NCBI GenBank assembly: GCA_008638375.1
Contig: CM018038.1
Location: forward strand, 13,042,515-13,106,514
Source of the DNA: Nyssa sinensis
Lineage: Eukaryota > Streptophyta > Magnoliopsida > Cornales > Nyssaceae
Reading direction: 5' to 3'
Length of the DNA stretch: 64,000 bases
Shown here: piece by piece, positions 1 through 13,219 of the stretch
How the letters are laid out: the number at the start of each line of letters is the position of its first letter
Position numbering within the stretch: the first letter of the stretch is position 1
The notes under the pieces: generated by a model
What the model saw: only the letters and a program-made list of their open reading frames with translations
What the model was told of the DNA's origin: nothing
Database searches by the model: none
Program-made: the position numbers and the translations under genes

Positions 1-291
1 TAAGTTTTTTTATGATTCTACTTTACCTTGTCCATGCCAATTAAATAATCCACTTTCTTTATTCTACTTGCTTCCAACACTTTTGAAATCTATTCTTAAC
101 AACAACGCATCCCAGAGCTTATTATTAACAACCACGAAAATTGAATATTTAGATTGGAAAATTTTCCAATCATGGGTTCTTGTAGCACTAATTACAGGTA
201 GTACCCATTCCAACTGAGCTATAAAACTTGCGACCAGGCAATAAACCTTGCTTTCCTACAAGTACATATGCCAACCTTGTAAACTCAGAAG

Positions 292-873
292 CAAGGGCGG
301 AGCTACACCCAGGCTGGGCTGGGTTGTAGCCCCCCCTTCCCCCCCCCCCCCAAACAATTTTTTTCTTTTTTTTTTAGATGTAAATTGTCATACTCGTATG
401 AATTTAGCCCATCTTCATTTGAACTTAGCCCTCCTCAAGATTTAACCCAATTCTAATTTTAACTCAACCCTTACCTCTTAAATCCTCATTTGAACCTAGT
501 GCACCTCAAGTCTTGGCCTAATTTTAATTTTAACTCAACCCTTTACCACTTAAATTCTCATTTAAACCTAACTCAACTCAAGTTTTGGCACAATTCTAAT
601 TCTAACGCAATACAACCCATTAACCATAATCTGTTAACTCCCCTATCATCTTCCTCTTTGAAAAATAAAGATTTACATGTAAAATTTCTTCAATTTCAGA
701 AAAGAAAGTTTCCCAGAAATGTTTTTCCTCCAAAACTTTTCCTCTTATCATCTTCCTCTCTGAGAAAAAAAATTAAATGTAAATTTTTTCCAATTTGAGG
801 AAAAAATTTCCCCCAAAATTTCTCTCTAAAAAATCTAGGCCCCCCCTAATTTTTTTTACTAGCTCCGCCCTTG
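292..873. mobile_element. Non-autonomous hAT-like element
   Basis: The element starts with CAAGGGCGGAGCTA and ends with the inverted copy TAGCTCCGCCCTTG. The eight bases before it (284-291, ctcagaag) and after it (874-881, cttaaaag) agree at six of eight positions. That fits a decayed 8-bp hAT target-site duplication. The interior is AT-rich with poly-C and poly-T runs and no transposase. It lies in the 3' part of ZYP1, in an intron or downstream of the last exon. Confidence 0.65.
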
Positions 874-1259
874 CTTAAAAGAAGTAAAGGAACTAAAAAT
901 TAAGAGTTCTAATGACACACTGGTCAATGAAGACTCCTATACTATTCCATGGTGATATCTCCTGTCGGTTCATTTTGTGAATCACCATTTTATAAGAGCA
1001 TGACTAGATTTATTTTTTTCAATCAGCCATGACATGAAAGAGAACTTCTCCCTTTTTCATCTCCTATTAGTTCATTTTTTGAATCGCCATTTTATAAGAG
1101 TATGACTCGATTTTTTTCAATCAGTTATGCATAGACTAAAATAGTGCTACTAATATTTGAAAGATGAGAAAATTACAACTGCAGGACACTATTTGAATTA
1201 CACATAATCACACACACACAAAGGGTCTAGAAATGATTTTGTTTTCAGCTTTTATTTAC

Positions 1260-4200
1260 CTTGAGAGTGTCTTTGGGTGTATTAGCTTTTGGTGTTTCCC
1301 TCTTCTTGGGCTTTCTTGGATCCTGCCATAAAACACAAAGTTAAACGACAGTAAGGAAATATACCCAAGCATCCTGCTCTGCCAAGAGACAGTCTCTTCT
1401 ATATAAGCTTACGAAATGTAAATTTGTTTAACTTTTTTTTATAAGTAAAGATTCATGCAAAAGGCACCACAACAGGGACACAACTGAAGTACATAAAGCA
1501 TATACATTCAAAAAACAGTTAGCCCCCCACACCCATTTCCCCCAGAAACTCAACAAAAGAATTAAGATCAATCCTAAACAATCCTGTACTCCACAAAAAT
1601 AAAGTATGGAGCATCAAATGTCTAAAAAAAGCGACTGAAGTGTTCTTCCCCCTAAAAAATTCTCCTATTTCACCCCCGCCAAATGCACCATATTACGCAT
1701 AAAGGGGCCATCTCCAAGTGCGCAAGACTTTCTGCTTCCACAGCCCCCAAGCCAACCCTTACATCCCAGCCCCCAGGCATGATCCACTTAATGCCAAAAA
1801 TAGAAAACAAAGTAACCCATAACTCCCTGGGGCAAAACAAAAGAAGATTCCTCTTCAGCTTTGCACATACTACATATGTTAGTCAACTTTAAACTGCTGC
1901 TTGCAAAAAGAGAATATACATACCCCAAACATGACTGTACTTTTTGTTTTTCTTCGTTTTGTAATTGTTCTTCCATTGGTGGTTTCAACTTCATATTCAT
2001 GGCGAGTTACCTGCCATACCACTAGTAAGTCCAGAAGGTAGGTGAAATAAAGGTCTGTTCCAGTCAGAATGTATGTCTGATAAAAGAAAAAAAAAGAATG
2101 TCTCTAACCAATAAGTGAAAAAACCAAACTCTTGAATTAATGTTACTGAGTAAATAATACTGATACACAACATATCTTGAATCCAAATGAATTTCCTTCT
2201 TTTTTTTTCCTTCAAATGAAACAATACACGGCGCTATTCACATAGTAATCCAAACTTACTAAACCCTCCCTGCTGGACCAGGGCTTGTTGGTTCTCAAAC
2301 TTAATTTATTCACACAAAATTCTATAAGAAAACACATATGACACCACTTACATGTATTCTTTCAAATTAACACAAAGTACAGAACTACTCACCTTCTTAC
2401 TGTGCTTAGGAATACTCATAGCACTTCCAGTGTTCACATTCTCCACTTTCTTCAACAAGTTTGACACTGGTGTTTGTGTTGCTATCAGGCTAGGCGAATC
2501 CTACAAAGAACACAGAAATACACACTAAGTCTACATTTATATCATACTCAGGAAGGACCAAATTTATTGAGAGGCAAGCAAAATGATCTGTTACTTTCTT
2601 CTTCACCTTCTCTTCATTTTCAGCACTAACCAGAACGTGCTGACGTCTTCTTCTACCATCAGCATTTCTCATCTTGCTTGATGATATTGAGTAGTTCTGC
2701 AAGATTATGAAGTTATTAAATTGATTGATCACTTTTTTTAGAAATAAGTATGATTCTACAGGTTTTGTCAAATCAGATTCTAAAAACTACCCTAAAGCAA
2801 GCTCTCAAAAAATGCTTTCTTATCTATTTTAAAAGCTTATATGAGATTAAAGTTTTGTTAATTAGGTTAGGTCAGCCATTACTGCAGTTGAAAAAATTCT
2901 AAACATCTTTTGTTTGTCTTTATACAAGAGAGAATGTCTAAGAATTGAAACAAAAAATTCATGCGAGGAACTTCATATAATTAATATTGTCACAATAATC
3001 TAAGGGACGATTCAAAATTACTGCAGGAAGGTCAGCATTCTATGAAGCAAATAAGAAAGCTGTTGAGAATAAGAGATACCATTTCCGTTACACAATACAT
3101 ATCACATTCAAATATACCTAATTATCAAATACTACAATTTTCATGTTGACAGAAGACGTTAAATAGCTATCCTATATATGTAAACACTAGTACATGTAAG
3201 TTATAAAACTTACCATATATCAACTCCCGTAAAGGCCACGATTACAAATTAATAGAAAGCTGATCAACATGATGCCTGTGGACTAGCTATCTTATCAACA
3301 TAAAATCTAGTACATGTGAGTTGTGACACATACCATAGTTCAATTCCCATTAAGGCCAGTTTGACCAATCACTAATTGGGTCGAAAGACAAACACAACTC
3401 AATCATTATTATAATGCTTCATAGTTCTACCAAGTAGTAGACCTTCCAAGTCATCGTCAAAGACTCTGACAGGGATGTTAGTCAGCCTGGTTTTCACCCG
3501 CTTGTGTTAACTAATGACTCCTATACAGACCATGAAACAAAATTTCCTTTTTTTTTGATAAGTAATGATGTATATATTAAAATTGTGCCCAAGAAAGGCA
3601 ACAAGGGCAAAAACCCCAAAGCTTTACAAAGGTCTTAAAGACCCCAAAAAATCTACAAAAGAAGGGACATTGACTGGGGAAACCTCTTTAGCCCAAAAAA
3701 ACAATAAGCGTATAAACGAGTCTTTGAATATGGGAATGGGAAGCTCCACATCTTCGAAGATACGTTTGTTTCTTTCAAGCCAAATACTCCATAACAAACA
3801 AATAGGAGCCAGACGCCAAGGTCTGTTAATCTCTTCTGAAAAGTTGCGCCCAGTCCAAGCCACAAAAGATCCCTGACGGTGCCAGACATGACCCAAGAAA
3901 TACCAAAAAGGGCAAAAATCATGTTCCAGCAACTCCAAGAAAATGGGCAGTGGATGAGAACGTGATCCACTGTTTCCTTTTTTTGTTTACAAAAGTAGCA
4001 CCTACTAGCCAAGATGAAGCCTCGTTTCTTCAAGTTATCCGCTGTTAGGATGGCTTTCCATGAGGCTTCCCAGGCAAAGAAAGCGGCCTTAGGGGGGGCT
4101 TTTGAGAGCCATATGAGCTTCCAAGGAAAAAAAAGACTTTCCGCAGCAAACAGACTCTTGTAGAAGGAGTTGACAGAAAACGAACTCTTATTCGGAAGCC

Positions 4201-7200
4201 ACACTCTCGTGTCCTTTTCTTTCACTTAAAACCATGTCTTCTATTGACAAATCTATCTGTCAACAAGGTTTTTTGTTGACAGATAGATTGATGTTTAAAC
4301 CTTGTCCAAAGAAAAGGAAATTTTGTTGCAGAAATTTTGTTGACAGATAGAATGATGTTTAATCCTTGTTTTTGAATTTTATTCAAAAATATGCAAATCT
4401 AGTTTAATTTTGAAGATGAAAAGCAGATTTTTGATTGATTTTTTCTATCTGTTCATATCCTTTAAGTTTTTAGTGTATACTAAGGATATCATCCTTCTGT
4501 TGAGTGGTGGGTAGAGTCCTTGGCTGTTTTGTAAAACCATGTCTTCTGTTGCAGTTGGCTCTCTCAAAAAGCAACTGCCGTGAGCTTAGATCAACGGCCG
4601 CCATTCCTCACACAAGTAAAGAATGGGAAAGGGGCCAATCTCTCCTATCTTATGAACTAAAACTAGTTATATTACCATTATGATGCGTACCAAAGGCATT
4701 TTAAAAGGGTACAACTACAGGGGGAAGCTTAAGGTTTCAATGAATTAAACCAAGAAACAATTCTAACCCTTTTCTCAGAAAGCCCTACTCAAATGAATTA
4801 GCACTAACCACTGAAACTTACCCAGTTGGGAATTTGGGAAGGGAATCATAATACATAGGCAATAAGGATTAACCAACAATTACTTCTACACACTGTAATA
4901 AAGTTTAGCTGTAATAATTTTTATAGAACTACGGTGATCAAAGATCAGTAGTCGTAAATCTGAAAGCAAAATTTAGGTAGCTTAATAGTGTAATTAACAT
5001 AATTGATTGAACTTCTTTTACTTTCATCTAACCATGGTAAATAGGATAAATCTATCTATCATGTTAGATAAGATGAATCTTAGTTGGGAAAAATAAATAA
5101 AACAAAAGGAAAAAAATGTACAGTAATGAGTTAGTATTTTCAGCATCTGTGTAAGCACATTGACACGCAGAGCAGAAGGGAGAGAGAAAGAGAGGAAAAG
5201 CAATCTCTATTTACAAAACCCTACTTTTTTTGAATTCACTTCTTGGTCCTCTTGTGGCTTGTCTCCCATCACTTTCCACTGCAATTGCAATAAAGCTCTC
5301 TGCCTGTCTTCCTGTGATATACTATTAACTTTAAAAAAGGTAGAGATAACCCAATTTATACAGAACTTAATAAAATAACATACTTTGGACTTCTGGAGAT
5401 CCAACTCCTCTTGAATTTTTCTACACTCATCTTCGTGCTGACACCTCAAAGCTCTTAACTGAACTTCATTTTCATTCCTGAGTAGCATTGTTTTCTAGAG
5501 GAATTCATGAACAGTTAGCAAATGGAACAATTATCAATGTCAAAGTTGACAGTTCAGCCATAAGCTTAAAACACATGTACCTCTCTCAATTCATTTTCAG
5601 CTTGGAGTTGAATACGTTTTAGCTCCTCGCTGTGGTTGGATTTAAGGTTCAATTCCTTCAAATCATGCTCCTGCCGGATACGAATGATCTACGAATTGGA
5701 CATGATGAAAATTAACCTAGTAATATTTTGAATTTAACATGTAGTTTTAGTTACTAAATCGTCAGATCGATATCATCTAAATAGGAACCATAGTAAAAGA
5801 CATGCAAGCTTGTGCCTTCAGAATCAGTACTTTTTCCTCACTAAAACTGTCCACTCTAATCTGGAGAGAAGGGCAAAAACATTGTTATTTTCCATTTTGA
5901 ATATCTAACATTTTTTATTGTTTACATCCAATTCACAATCACATACCCAACTGCACTTGTCTTCTACCATTTTCTCTCTTTTTTTGGTTAGGACTTGTAC
6001 CATAAACTCATTGATAGGATATTAGGATGTAGGAGTAACAACTAAGCTTATGAACTAACTGGCACAGAGAATATGGTACTCTTTTAATCTGAAAAACATG
6101 CTATGAAAAAAAGGAAGTTCCATTCCATATTTTTGCATATAGGTTTGAAGAAATTAAAGATTGCAGGATAATTTCTCTGCAACTGCAACAATAACTTTGA
6201 ATGCTTTAGAACAACTTAAACTATATGAAGAATCCAAGAATGATAATGATAATAATAATAATAACAACAGCAGCAGCAGCAGCAATAACAACAACTAATG
6301 ACATATTCTCTAATCATTCACCATTAATAAGCACACCCAATGCACAAAAGGACAATGAGAAACCATGTAATTTTAAGCACGCATCACTTTCTGATTCATA
6401 CCAAAGCAGCATGTTCCTCCTGTGTGCGTATCAAATACTGTCTTGATTCTTCTTTGCATTCTGCAAGTTTTTGTTCACATCTTGTTTCCATTTCTTGAAT
6501 GGATTTGTCCGCCTGAACGTTCAAACAGGCAACAAACATGATTCATGATCAACAGAAACTTCAACTGATAGTAATTATGAACGAACCTTTTCTTTCTCAA
6601 TGTTAACACTTTCCAGCTTCTCCACCTCATACTTCCTCCGGATGTCATTGATGGCCTAATGGAAACTCCTCACAGTGTCAATCTAAAGAACCTTGCTCAG
6701 CCATTTCAAACTCTCATACAAGGTAAATATTAAAGGAAAAACCTGATCATTTTTCTGAGATATTTCCTTCAAGTGCCTTGATAATTCTAACTGTTTACTT
6801 TCTAGCATCAGATCATATTGCTTCTTAGCTTCTGCAAGTTTAATTTCAGCATTGGCCAATGACACCTGAATCTGCAATAATTATATTGGATAATTTATAG
6901 ACATTCAAAAGGTTAAAATTTGGCTCTATAGAATTAATAACCCTAATAGTTTTAGAAACCTCTGCTTTTTGATCTTCTAGCTGTCCCTCTCTGTCCTTGT
7001 ATTGCAGAATAAGCTGTTCCTTCTCCTCTAAGATGCTGTGAAGCTGAGTGACTTGTTTCTCCTGCAAATCCACATGCTGCTCATTCTTCCCAATCTCCTT
7101 TTGCAGAATATCTATTTCTTCTGCCTTTTTCTGTATCTCTGCCTCAAGTTTCTCTTTAGAATCTTTGTTCTCAGATTCTAATGCGGAAATTTTCAACAAT

Positions 7201-10200
7201 AAATCTTGCTGCAAGTTTCGATGAGAAAAAGAAAATAAAAAGGTTAAGTATATATCAATGTAACATGCTAAATCTATCATAGATGAGTAGACAAAATTTA
7301 CCAGTTTATTCTCAGATAATATTGAACTTTCTGATAAAGCACTAATTTTCTCCTCTAATTTGGTAATCAACAGCTGCATTTCAGTCTTCTTAGCAAGAAG
7401 AGTTTCTCCTTCAGTCTCTAATCTCCGAATTCTCTCTTCTGCTAATCTGCATTCTTCTGCATGTTGTACCATTGCAAATTCTTGAACTTTCTGAAGTTCG
7501 ATGATCTTATTGTTCAACTCCTGATTTACTAACTGTAGTGCATCTCTTTCTGATGTAACATGCAAGGACAGATCATGGAGTTGATCATATTGTCTCTGAG
7601 CACACTGAGTAGCAAGGTCTTTCTCTTCCTGGACCAACTTAAAGCAAGAGTCGTACAAAGAGTTAAGTTGAACAACCTTGTCTGAAAAGGTCAAATTTTG
7701 CTTATCCAGTTCAATCAACTTTGCAGCCAGCACTTGGATAAAATCTTCAAGGTTCATAATCTCCTGGAGTGCTGTATCTAATTTTTTAGCAAAGTCATTG
7801 TTTCTAGATAGAAGATCACTCTTTTCTTTTGCCAAGTTCTCCTCAGAAATTCTCAAATGTTTGAGATCATCTTCCTTTAATCTCAAATCAAGATGCAACT
7901 CTTCCAGTTTTGAGTTCAAAGCCTCCATTGCCAATCTATCAGCTACTACAGTTGCTTCAAAATGCTTGATTGCAGTATCTGTGTGTGAAAAATAAAATGA
8001 AGTCTTTAGCAATTTAGATCAGAAGCAGTTTCCCCACTAATCAATTTATGTGACAAACAGAAGCTACAACTCCTGAAATCTAATCAGCATCTCGCAACAA
8101 TGTTTTGAAATGAAGCAACATGAGTTCAAGTGTAATGAGCACATTTGCAAGTGGAGGGGCATTGAAGTGTGTGGCTAAAGCCACATGCCTCCCTTTCCAT
8201 TTGGAAGGAATGATTTCAAGAACTGCATCAATTAATCATTTTCAATGTTACCAAAACGTTATCTATTTTCCAGTATGTATAAACTTCAAAGTAAAGCATT
8301 ATTTTATTCCAAGTGAGAATAGCATTTCCTTTTACATCTCCCAGTTACAGAAAGCCATACTATCTTTAAACACAAAATTTAAAGAGTAAACCACACTCCT
8401 AACATAAATCAGAAACTTGACGAGAAGAGCCAGGAAGAAAAAAAAAACATGAATTAAGGTTCTTTTCTTCTGTGCCTTACTCCAAAAAACAAAATCTATG
8501 GAGATAAAATAAAGCCTATAGCAAAAATTAGACCAACTGGCTACAAAGGACAGTATAAGGGATTTGAACCCAAGTACGATCCGGCAGCCAGCCAAAAAAA
8601 CACCTTTCTTGTACCTCAGGTGTAGGAACGTCAGAATCTTTGCAATGGAGCATTGGATTGCCCAAGAAGGGTCAGAATTTAGGGGTACAATTAATCAGAT
8701 CTGGATCGGTTAAAGTGAGGACATGAATCTTATTTGGCATCTTCAACCTAGACCGGATTTAAGAAACTTTTAACCCTGTTTTCCTGTGTTGGGACTGGAT
8801 TGGGCAACTGTGCTAGAAAATATTACAATATAAATCCGATTTAAGACTGAAGAAAGAGGGGGTCTTGGATTAACGGGCATGTCCTGAATTGGAATTCTAG
8901 AGAATTGTGGTTTTTAGGATCAGCCAAATGAACAGAGGAAAAAGTGTCAAACCTAGTAAAGAGTGCAGTCCCTACTCATGAAATAGATAATTTCCAAAAG
9001 ATGTAGTAAAGTGAGTGTACCCTCATGTATGCTAATCAAGCACCATTGAAAAAGCAACACAAAAAATATAATAAAATGATGCACCTGACCTATGTTTCTT
9101 CTTATGTTCATTTAGCAAAAGAAATGATTCAGTCATCGGTCAAAGGAAGATAGAACAAAAATAGCAATCCAATGATCCCAAGCAATATTGCAGCTACTAG
9201 CCTCAAATTCCTTTAACATTAAATGATGAAATCCCTGATGAGTAGCAGGGACCCAAAAAAATTTCGACACTTAAAATGCACTATATTTCACACGTAAAGG
9301 CTGTAAAGCATTAAGTTATGCATGCAGTAGTATTACTATTACTATTACAAAAAGGGGAGGGGGAGCAGCAATAGTAGTAATATAGACTCAAACTCAGTTC
9401 AACTCAGAAAATCCTTACCATTATTAACAACAATAATGTCCTCTAGAATTTCAGTTACATGGTGAAAACTCAATGTCTGGTCAACCTATTACTTCCTCAA
9501 GCATAAAGAGAGAACAATGCAAAAGGCAAGTGCATTATATACACCTTACTCGTATTTGAGGGCATGTGTTTCCCTTCAGCTTCTCTGTAAGGCAAGCCTT
9601 AACGCATAATTTGCAAATGTATTTTTAGAAACCTATCTTACAACAGTAATCTGAGTTTTAATGGTGTTTTTTTTTTACACCCACTGTAATCTAAAAAATT
9701 TCTGTTGTAAACTTCTCTTCTACCATGCTCTCAAAGTAGCCAATCCAGAGAGAAGGCCGGCAGAAGAAGCAGTCTATCACAAGCTAATTGACAAGTGGCT
9801 TCTGCAAGTACTGGCCAGAAAGATTCTTACCTTTTTCCTCAATGAGATTGGCAATTCTACCCTGTTCATCTTTGAATACTTTCTCCTTTTCATCTTTCTC
9901 AATCCAGAGTTCCTTCAGCTCTCTTTCACCTGCAATCAGAATTCAAGCACATTTCATAACTACAAATAGAAGTCCAGCAAGCACAAATCTCTGGTTCTGT
10001 ACTGAAATATCTCGGTAGCAGCAAGTTTGCTTATTGTTGGAGATATATAAATCCAATGACCCTCACTTTAGAAACTGAAAACTTTTTAATAAAATAAGGG
10101 AATAAGAAATACATACGATTTCTAACAGTTTCCTCCGAAGACTCTAATCTCAAAGACATTGACTTCATCTGGTCATGCAAATTATCAAGAGCTGTTGAAC

Positions 10201-10975
10201 TCACAGATAGTTTGTCTTCAAAAAATGCCTTGTCTTTCTCAGCTGTGGATCCAGGTCTAAAATTACAACTGTGAAGCATATTCAAAACATGGAAACCATA
10301 AAGTTTAGTAATATAAAGAATACCTACCATCCTGAACTTGACCTGCTAAAAGTTGTAAAGTTTCAGTAAGTTGATCACACAAGGTCTTTGTTGAAGAAAA
10401 TTTTGATTCCAATCCTTGCCAAAGTTTTTCATCTTCTTTCTGCTTTACTTTGAGCTTTGCATTTTCGTTAAATGCATTCTGCAATTTTTCTTCCAATGCA
10501 CGGATATGCTCCGTTAATTTCTTCAATTTAGAATTCTGCATTTATCAAAATTCTCGATCAAATTACTGTCCACTCTCATTTCAGCAAGATATTTTCACCA
10601 TTTGGATGAAAATTTTGCAGTTATTCATTTACTATGGTGCAGAAACATAGAGAAAGAGAGAGAAGTGTACTGCCAATTCAAGATCAGTTTTTGCGGAAGC
10701 TTGCTCTTTAACCAGTTTCTCTGAAAATGAAACAACACAATTCATCAAAAGAACAACTTTCTAAAAGAAGGAGAAAAAAAAACACTCGTCCAAATAACCA
10801 GACTTGAACAAAAACCTGCAGTGAGTTTTAAATTCGCAAAACTTCCAGATGAAATTGAATCTGAAGACGGCCGAGAAGAGATTGAATAGGTTTTTGCTAC
10901 TCCCGAAGCAGATCCAGTTAACGATTTGAACTGATCTAAGCTCTTCATGCCTGATAATCCTATCAGCTTATTCAT
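1260..10975 (-). CDS. ZYP1: ZYP1-like synaptonemal complex transverse-filament protein (3' end outside window)
   Basis: ZYP1 forms the transverse filaments that hold paired chromosomes together in meiotic prophase. Exons, read right to left: 10816-10975, 10671-10720, 10328-10535, 10117-10242, 9831-9929, 7302-7978, 6960-7208, 6743-6871, 6587-6655, 6402-6512, 5581-5688, 5384-5494, 5225-5311, 2607-2696, 2393-2500, 1924-2010, 1260-1322. They join in frame into 844 codons; Arabidopsis ZYP1 is about 870 residues, so only the extreme C-terminus is missing. The N-terminus [15 protein letters not shown] and the block [19 protein letters not shown] match Arabidopsis ZYP1, as do [17 protein letters not shown] and the late [11 protein letters not shown] block. 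Most of the protein is coiled coil, ending in a basic KKR-rich tail. The start was chosen by similarity. The donor at 2607 could instead lie a few codons later. No frameshift or internal stop was seen. Confidence 0.95.
1430..1890 (-). mobile_element. LINE fragment, 3' end of ORF2, in a ZYP1 intron
   Basis: On the minus strand the region encodes the C-terminal end of a plant LINE reverse-transcriptase polyprotein, broken by frameshifts and a stop. A Cys-pair remnant ([12 protein letters not shown]) comes first, then [11 protein letters not shown], then [11 protein letters not shown], and last [14 protein letters not shown] before a stop. It ends with ACTTATAAAAAAAA, the kind of tail seen at other LINE copies here. 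It is 5'-truncated and lies between ZYP1 exons 17 and 16, in the same orientation as ZYP1. Confidence 0.65.
3170..3360. repeat. Diverged direct duplication of ~75 bp in a ZYP1 intron
   Basis: Two adjacent stretches share the order tagctatc, ctagtacatgt, agtt, cttacca or catacca, and aaggcc, spaced about 115 bases apart. They look like an old local duplication. No coding sense was found. Confidence 0.45.
3548..4229 (-). mobile_element. LINE fragment with zf-RVT region, in a ZYP1 intron
   Basis: The minus strand carries the zinc-binding reverse-transcriptase (zf-RVT) end of a LINE ORF2. Visible parts are [19 protein letters not shown], the Cys/His cluster [18 protein letters not shown], and, after a frameshift, [18 protein letters not shown] and [11 protein letters not shown] before the stop. 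A 3' UTR ends at a poly-A tail (T run 3548-3556 on the plus strand) preceded by ACTTATC. The same family recurs at 25544-25958. The copy is 5'-truncated and lies in the 2.5-kb intron between exons 14 and 13 of ZYP1. Confidence 0.8.
4244..4284. repeat. Perfect inverted repeat (hairpin) beside the LINE
   Basis: The arms read atctatctgtcaacaa and ttgttgacagatagat, separated by a short G/T-rich loop. A further direct copy of the right arm (ttgttgacagatagaatgatg) follows about 65 bases later. The structure lies in the ZYP1 intron just past the LINE fragment. No function is evident. Confidence 0.6.
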
Positions 10976-11300
10976 TTTGTAATCGCAGATCAATAGAATG
11001 GAGAAACACCTAGAAATTCGTTTTCGAAACACTCGCGGTCAAGCTGTCTCCAACTCTTAAACAGTATAGAGTCGATCAGTTGAAATGTAACAACGTAAAC
11101 CCTACAATCAGTTTTCGAAGCTCTCCATCTCAAGAAGACTGCAATTTTTGGCGTTTAGATTCGAGAAGTTGAAATGAATTGAAGAAAACCCTAGAAATTA
11201 GTTCTCGAAGCGTTCGCTCTCGAGAGGTCTCTGCAACTTACGAGAGTTTAGAGCTGAGCAGTTGAAATGCATTGGGCGCCAAGTAATGCCGTTGATATAG
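10976..11300 (-). promoter_or_regulatory. ZYP1 5' flank with three imperfect ~90-bp tandem units
   Basis: Three diverged copies of one unit lie head to tail at about 11,010-11,097, 11,098-11,185 and 11,186-11,275. Each contains a TTCGAA- or CTCGAAG-like stretch near one end and a GTTGAAATG stretch near the other. The middle copy holds TTTTTGGCG (11145-11153), and the minus strand just beyond the third copy reads CTTGGCGCCC. Both resemble E2F-type sites (TTTSSCGC), each with one mismatch. The region probably covers the 5' UTR and proximal promoter. No clear TATA box was seen. The repeat is visible in the sequence; the regulatory role is inference. Confidence 0.45.
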
Positions 11301-12159
11301 TGTTTTTCGAATTGTCCCCTTGTCTCATTTGAGGCGGTTGGACAGTTAGGATGGGGTATGATCGCCTGCGGATGGCACTATGGAACCGTATCAGAATGAG
11401 CAAAAGGACATATTTGGCTGCAGAGTAGCCCTCGCGCCATTTGCACTAAATATTGAGAAAAATATTATTGATAAAAAAAATTACTATAAATTCAAGTGTA
11501 TATGAAATAACATATTTTAATTTTTATATAATTTAAAAATTAAAAATAAAATGATTGAGATAAATAAAAATTTAATCTCGAGATCATTCAAAGTTTAAAA
11601 TATCATGTCTTATATTTATTCGAGTTTACAATAATATTTTTTAACAATTACAAAAAAAATTAAAATTATGGAATTATATTATCTTTCTCTATTTTTATTA
11701 ATAAATTACACATACTACGCATACCTTCTCTCCTGTCTAAATTTTTTTAAAACAGCAGAAATATAGTTTTCATGTTTTTGCTACATTTTTTTAGTTTTGA
11801 CTAGTTTTTTTCATTTTAAATAAAATAAATTTAAAGTGAATAACTTATATTTTATTTTTTATCAAAATTATTTTAATCAATATTTATCTGAAAAAGAGGA
11901 AAAAAAATAAAAAAATGGTCAAGTTTTAAAAATACAAAAAATGGGCACTTTTGTAATTTTAAAATAATAGACTGGATGAGAGGTACGTGTAATTTGTCAA
12001 TAAAATTAGAGGAGATTAGTATAATTTAAAAATTATTTTTATAATTATCATAACCTCATGATAGGTCCACATAATTTACTCAAAAAGAAAAATTGAAAAA
12101 AGTCTTTTCCTAATTCAAAAAACAGAAAATCATTACACAATACTCTTAAAGAAGAAAGT

Positions 12160-12310
12160 AATACTACACTTTTCAAAACTTTATCCCTGTCAATGATATG
12201 ACAGAGTATTATTATGGCACATTAATTACTTAATTTAATATACTATCAATATTAATGTGTCATATTATTTGAGATGTAAAATTTGAAATAGATATTTGAT
12301 AAATATAACA
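12160..12310. mobile_element. MITE-like copy (family A)
   Basis: The segment has partly inverted ends: a left side with caatgatatgaca and a right side with gtgtcatattattt and aaaatttgaaa. The same layout recurs at about 35,920-36,080 and 60,020-60,175. No coding capacity. No clean target-site duplication was found by eye. Confidence 0.4.
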
Positions 12311-13158
12311 TTTTTCTTTTTTAAAAAAAATTTGCCCATCCTTGTTTTCACCATATGGGGGTGATGGAGAGAATGAACTTAATAGGAACAGAATGAATAA
12401 AATCATTTTCATATTAGTCCAACCAATTGTTAAATTAAATACAATTCAACTTAATTCAACTAAGTATTTATCTAAATTATTTTGGATTGGTTATATGGGT
12501 TCTATGTTGCCATTCTATTCGCTCTCATGTCTCATATTCAACTACATAATAAGTAATCATGTACTTTTTTAATTATCTCGATGGTAGAAAATCAAGTTAT
12601 GATTATTGAAATCAAGGATGAAGATCAAGAACTTGATCAACCCGTGAATGCAGCAACAGAATTTCCAGCATATCACAGCAGCATATCTGGAGGCTAAAAT
12701 TGAGGAAGATACGATCCCTTGATTTTATCAAATTATATTGTACAGCTATTGCTAGTTTGAATGTATATTTCCGTTAGAATTCATGTGTAATTGTAATGCT
12801 ATATATAAGTTGTACGTATACAGAATATCAATGAATGAGAAACAAGTATTATTCTCAACTTCCCCTGTTTTGAAATCTCTTATATCGATCAATATTAATT
12901 TTAAAAGTAAAATAAGTAGAAGTTGTCACAATACATGACCAAACCATCTTTAATTTTTTTTTTCTTGTTTATCTTTTAGAGGAGTTACTATTTCTCCCAT
13001 GTCACGAGTATGTTTGTTTTATCATTTTTCTTCGAACATTTTTTTTTTAACATTCTCATCTCAATTAGGCTGAGTTATGATCAAATTATTTATTGATAAC
13101 ATTTTGTTTCATAGAACACAATTAGTATAATATTTGTAAGCATTAAATAAATGTTTTA

Positions 13159-13217
<59 letters not shown>
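13159..13217. repeat. Compound microsatellite (TG)n(TA)n
   Basis: A run of TG dinucleotides to about 13,182 passes directly into a run of TA to 13,217. Confidence 0.95.

Positions 13218-13219
<2 letters not shown>

Noticed and set aside
1..259. Last exon of ZYP1
   Set aside because: No minus-strand frame here matches the conserved ZYP1 C-terminus (GDLFSEGSLNPYADDPY type), so the last exon must lie left of the window.
8555..8600. tRNA B-box-like ggttcaaatccc (minus strand) in a ZYP1 intron
   Set aside because: No matching acceptor stem, anticodon arm or A-box at a proper distance could be found.
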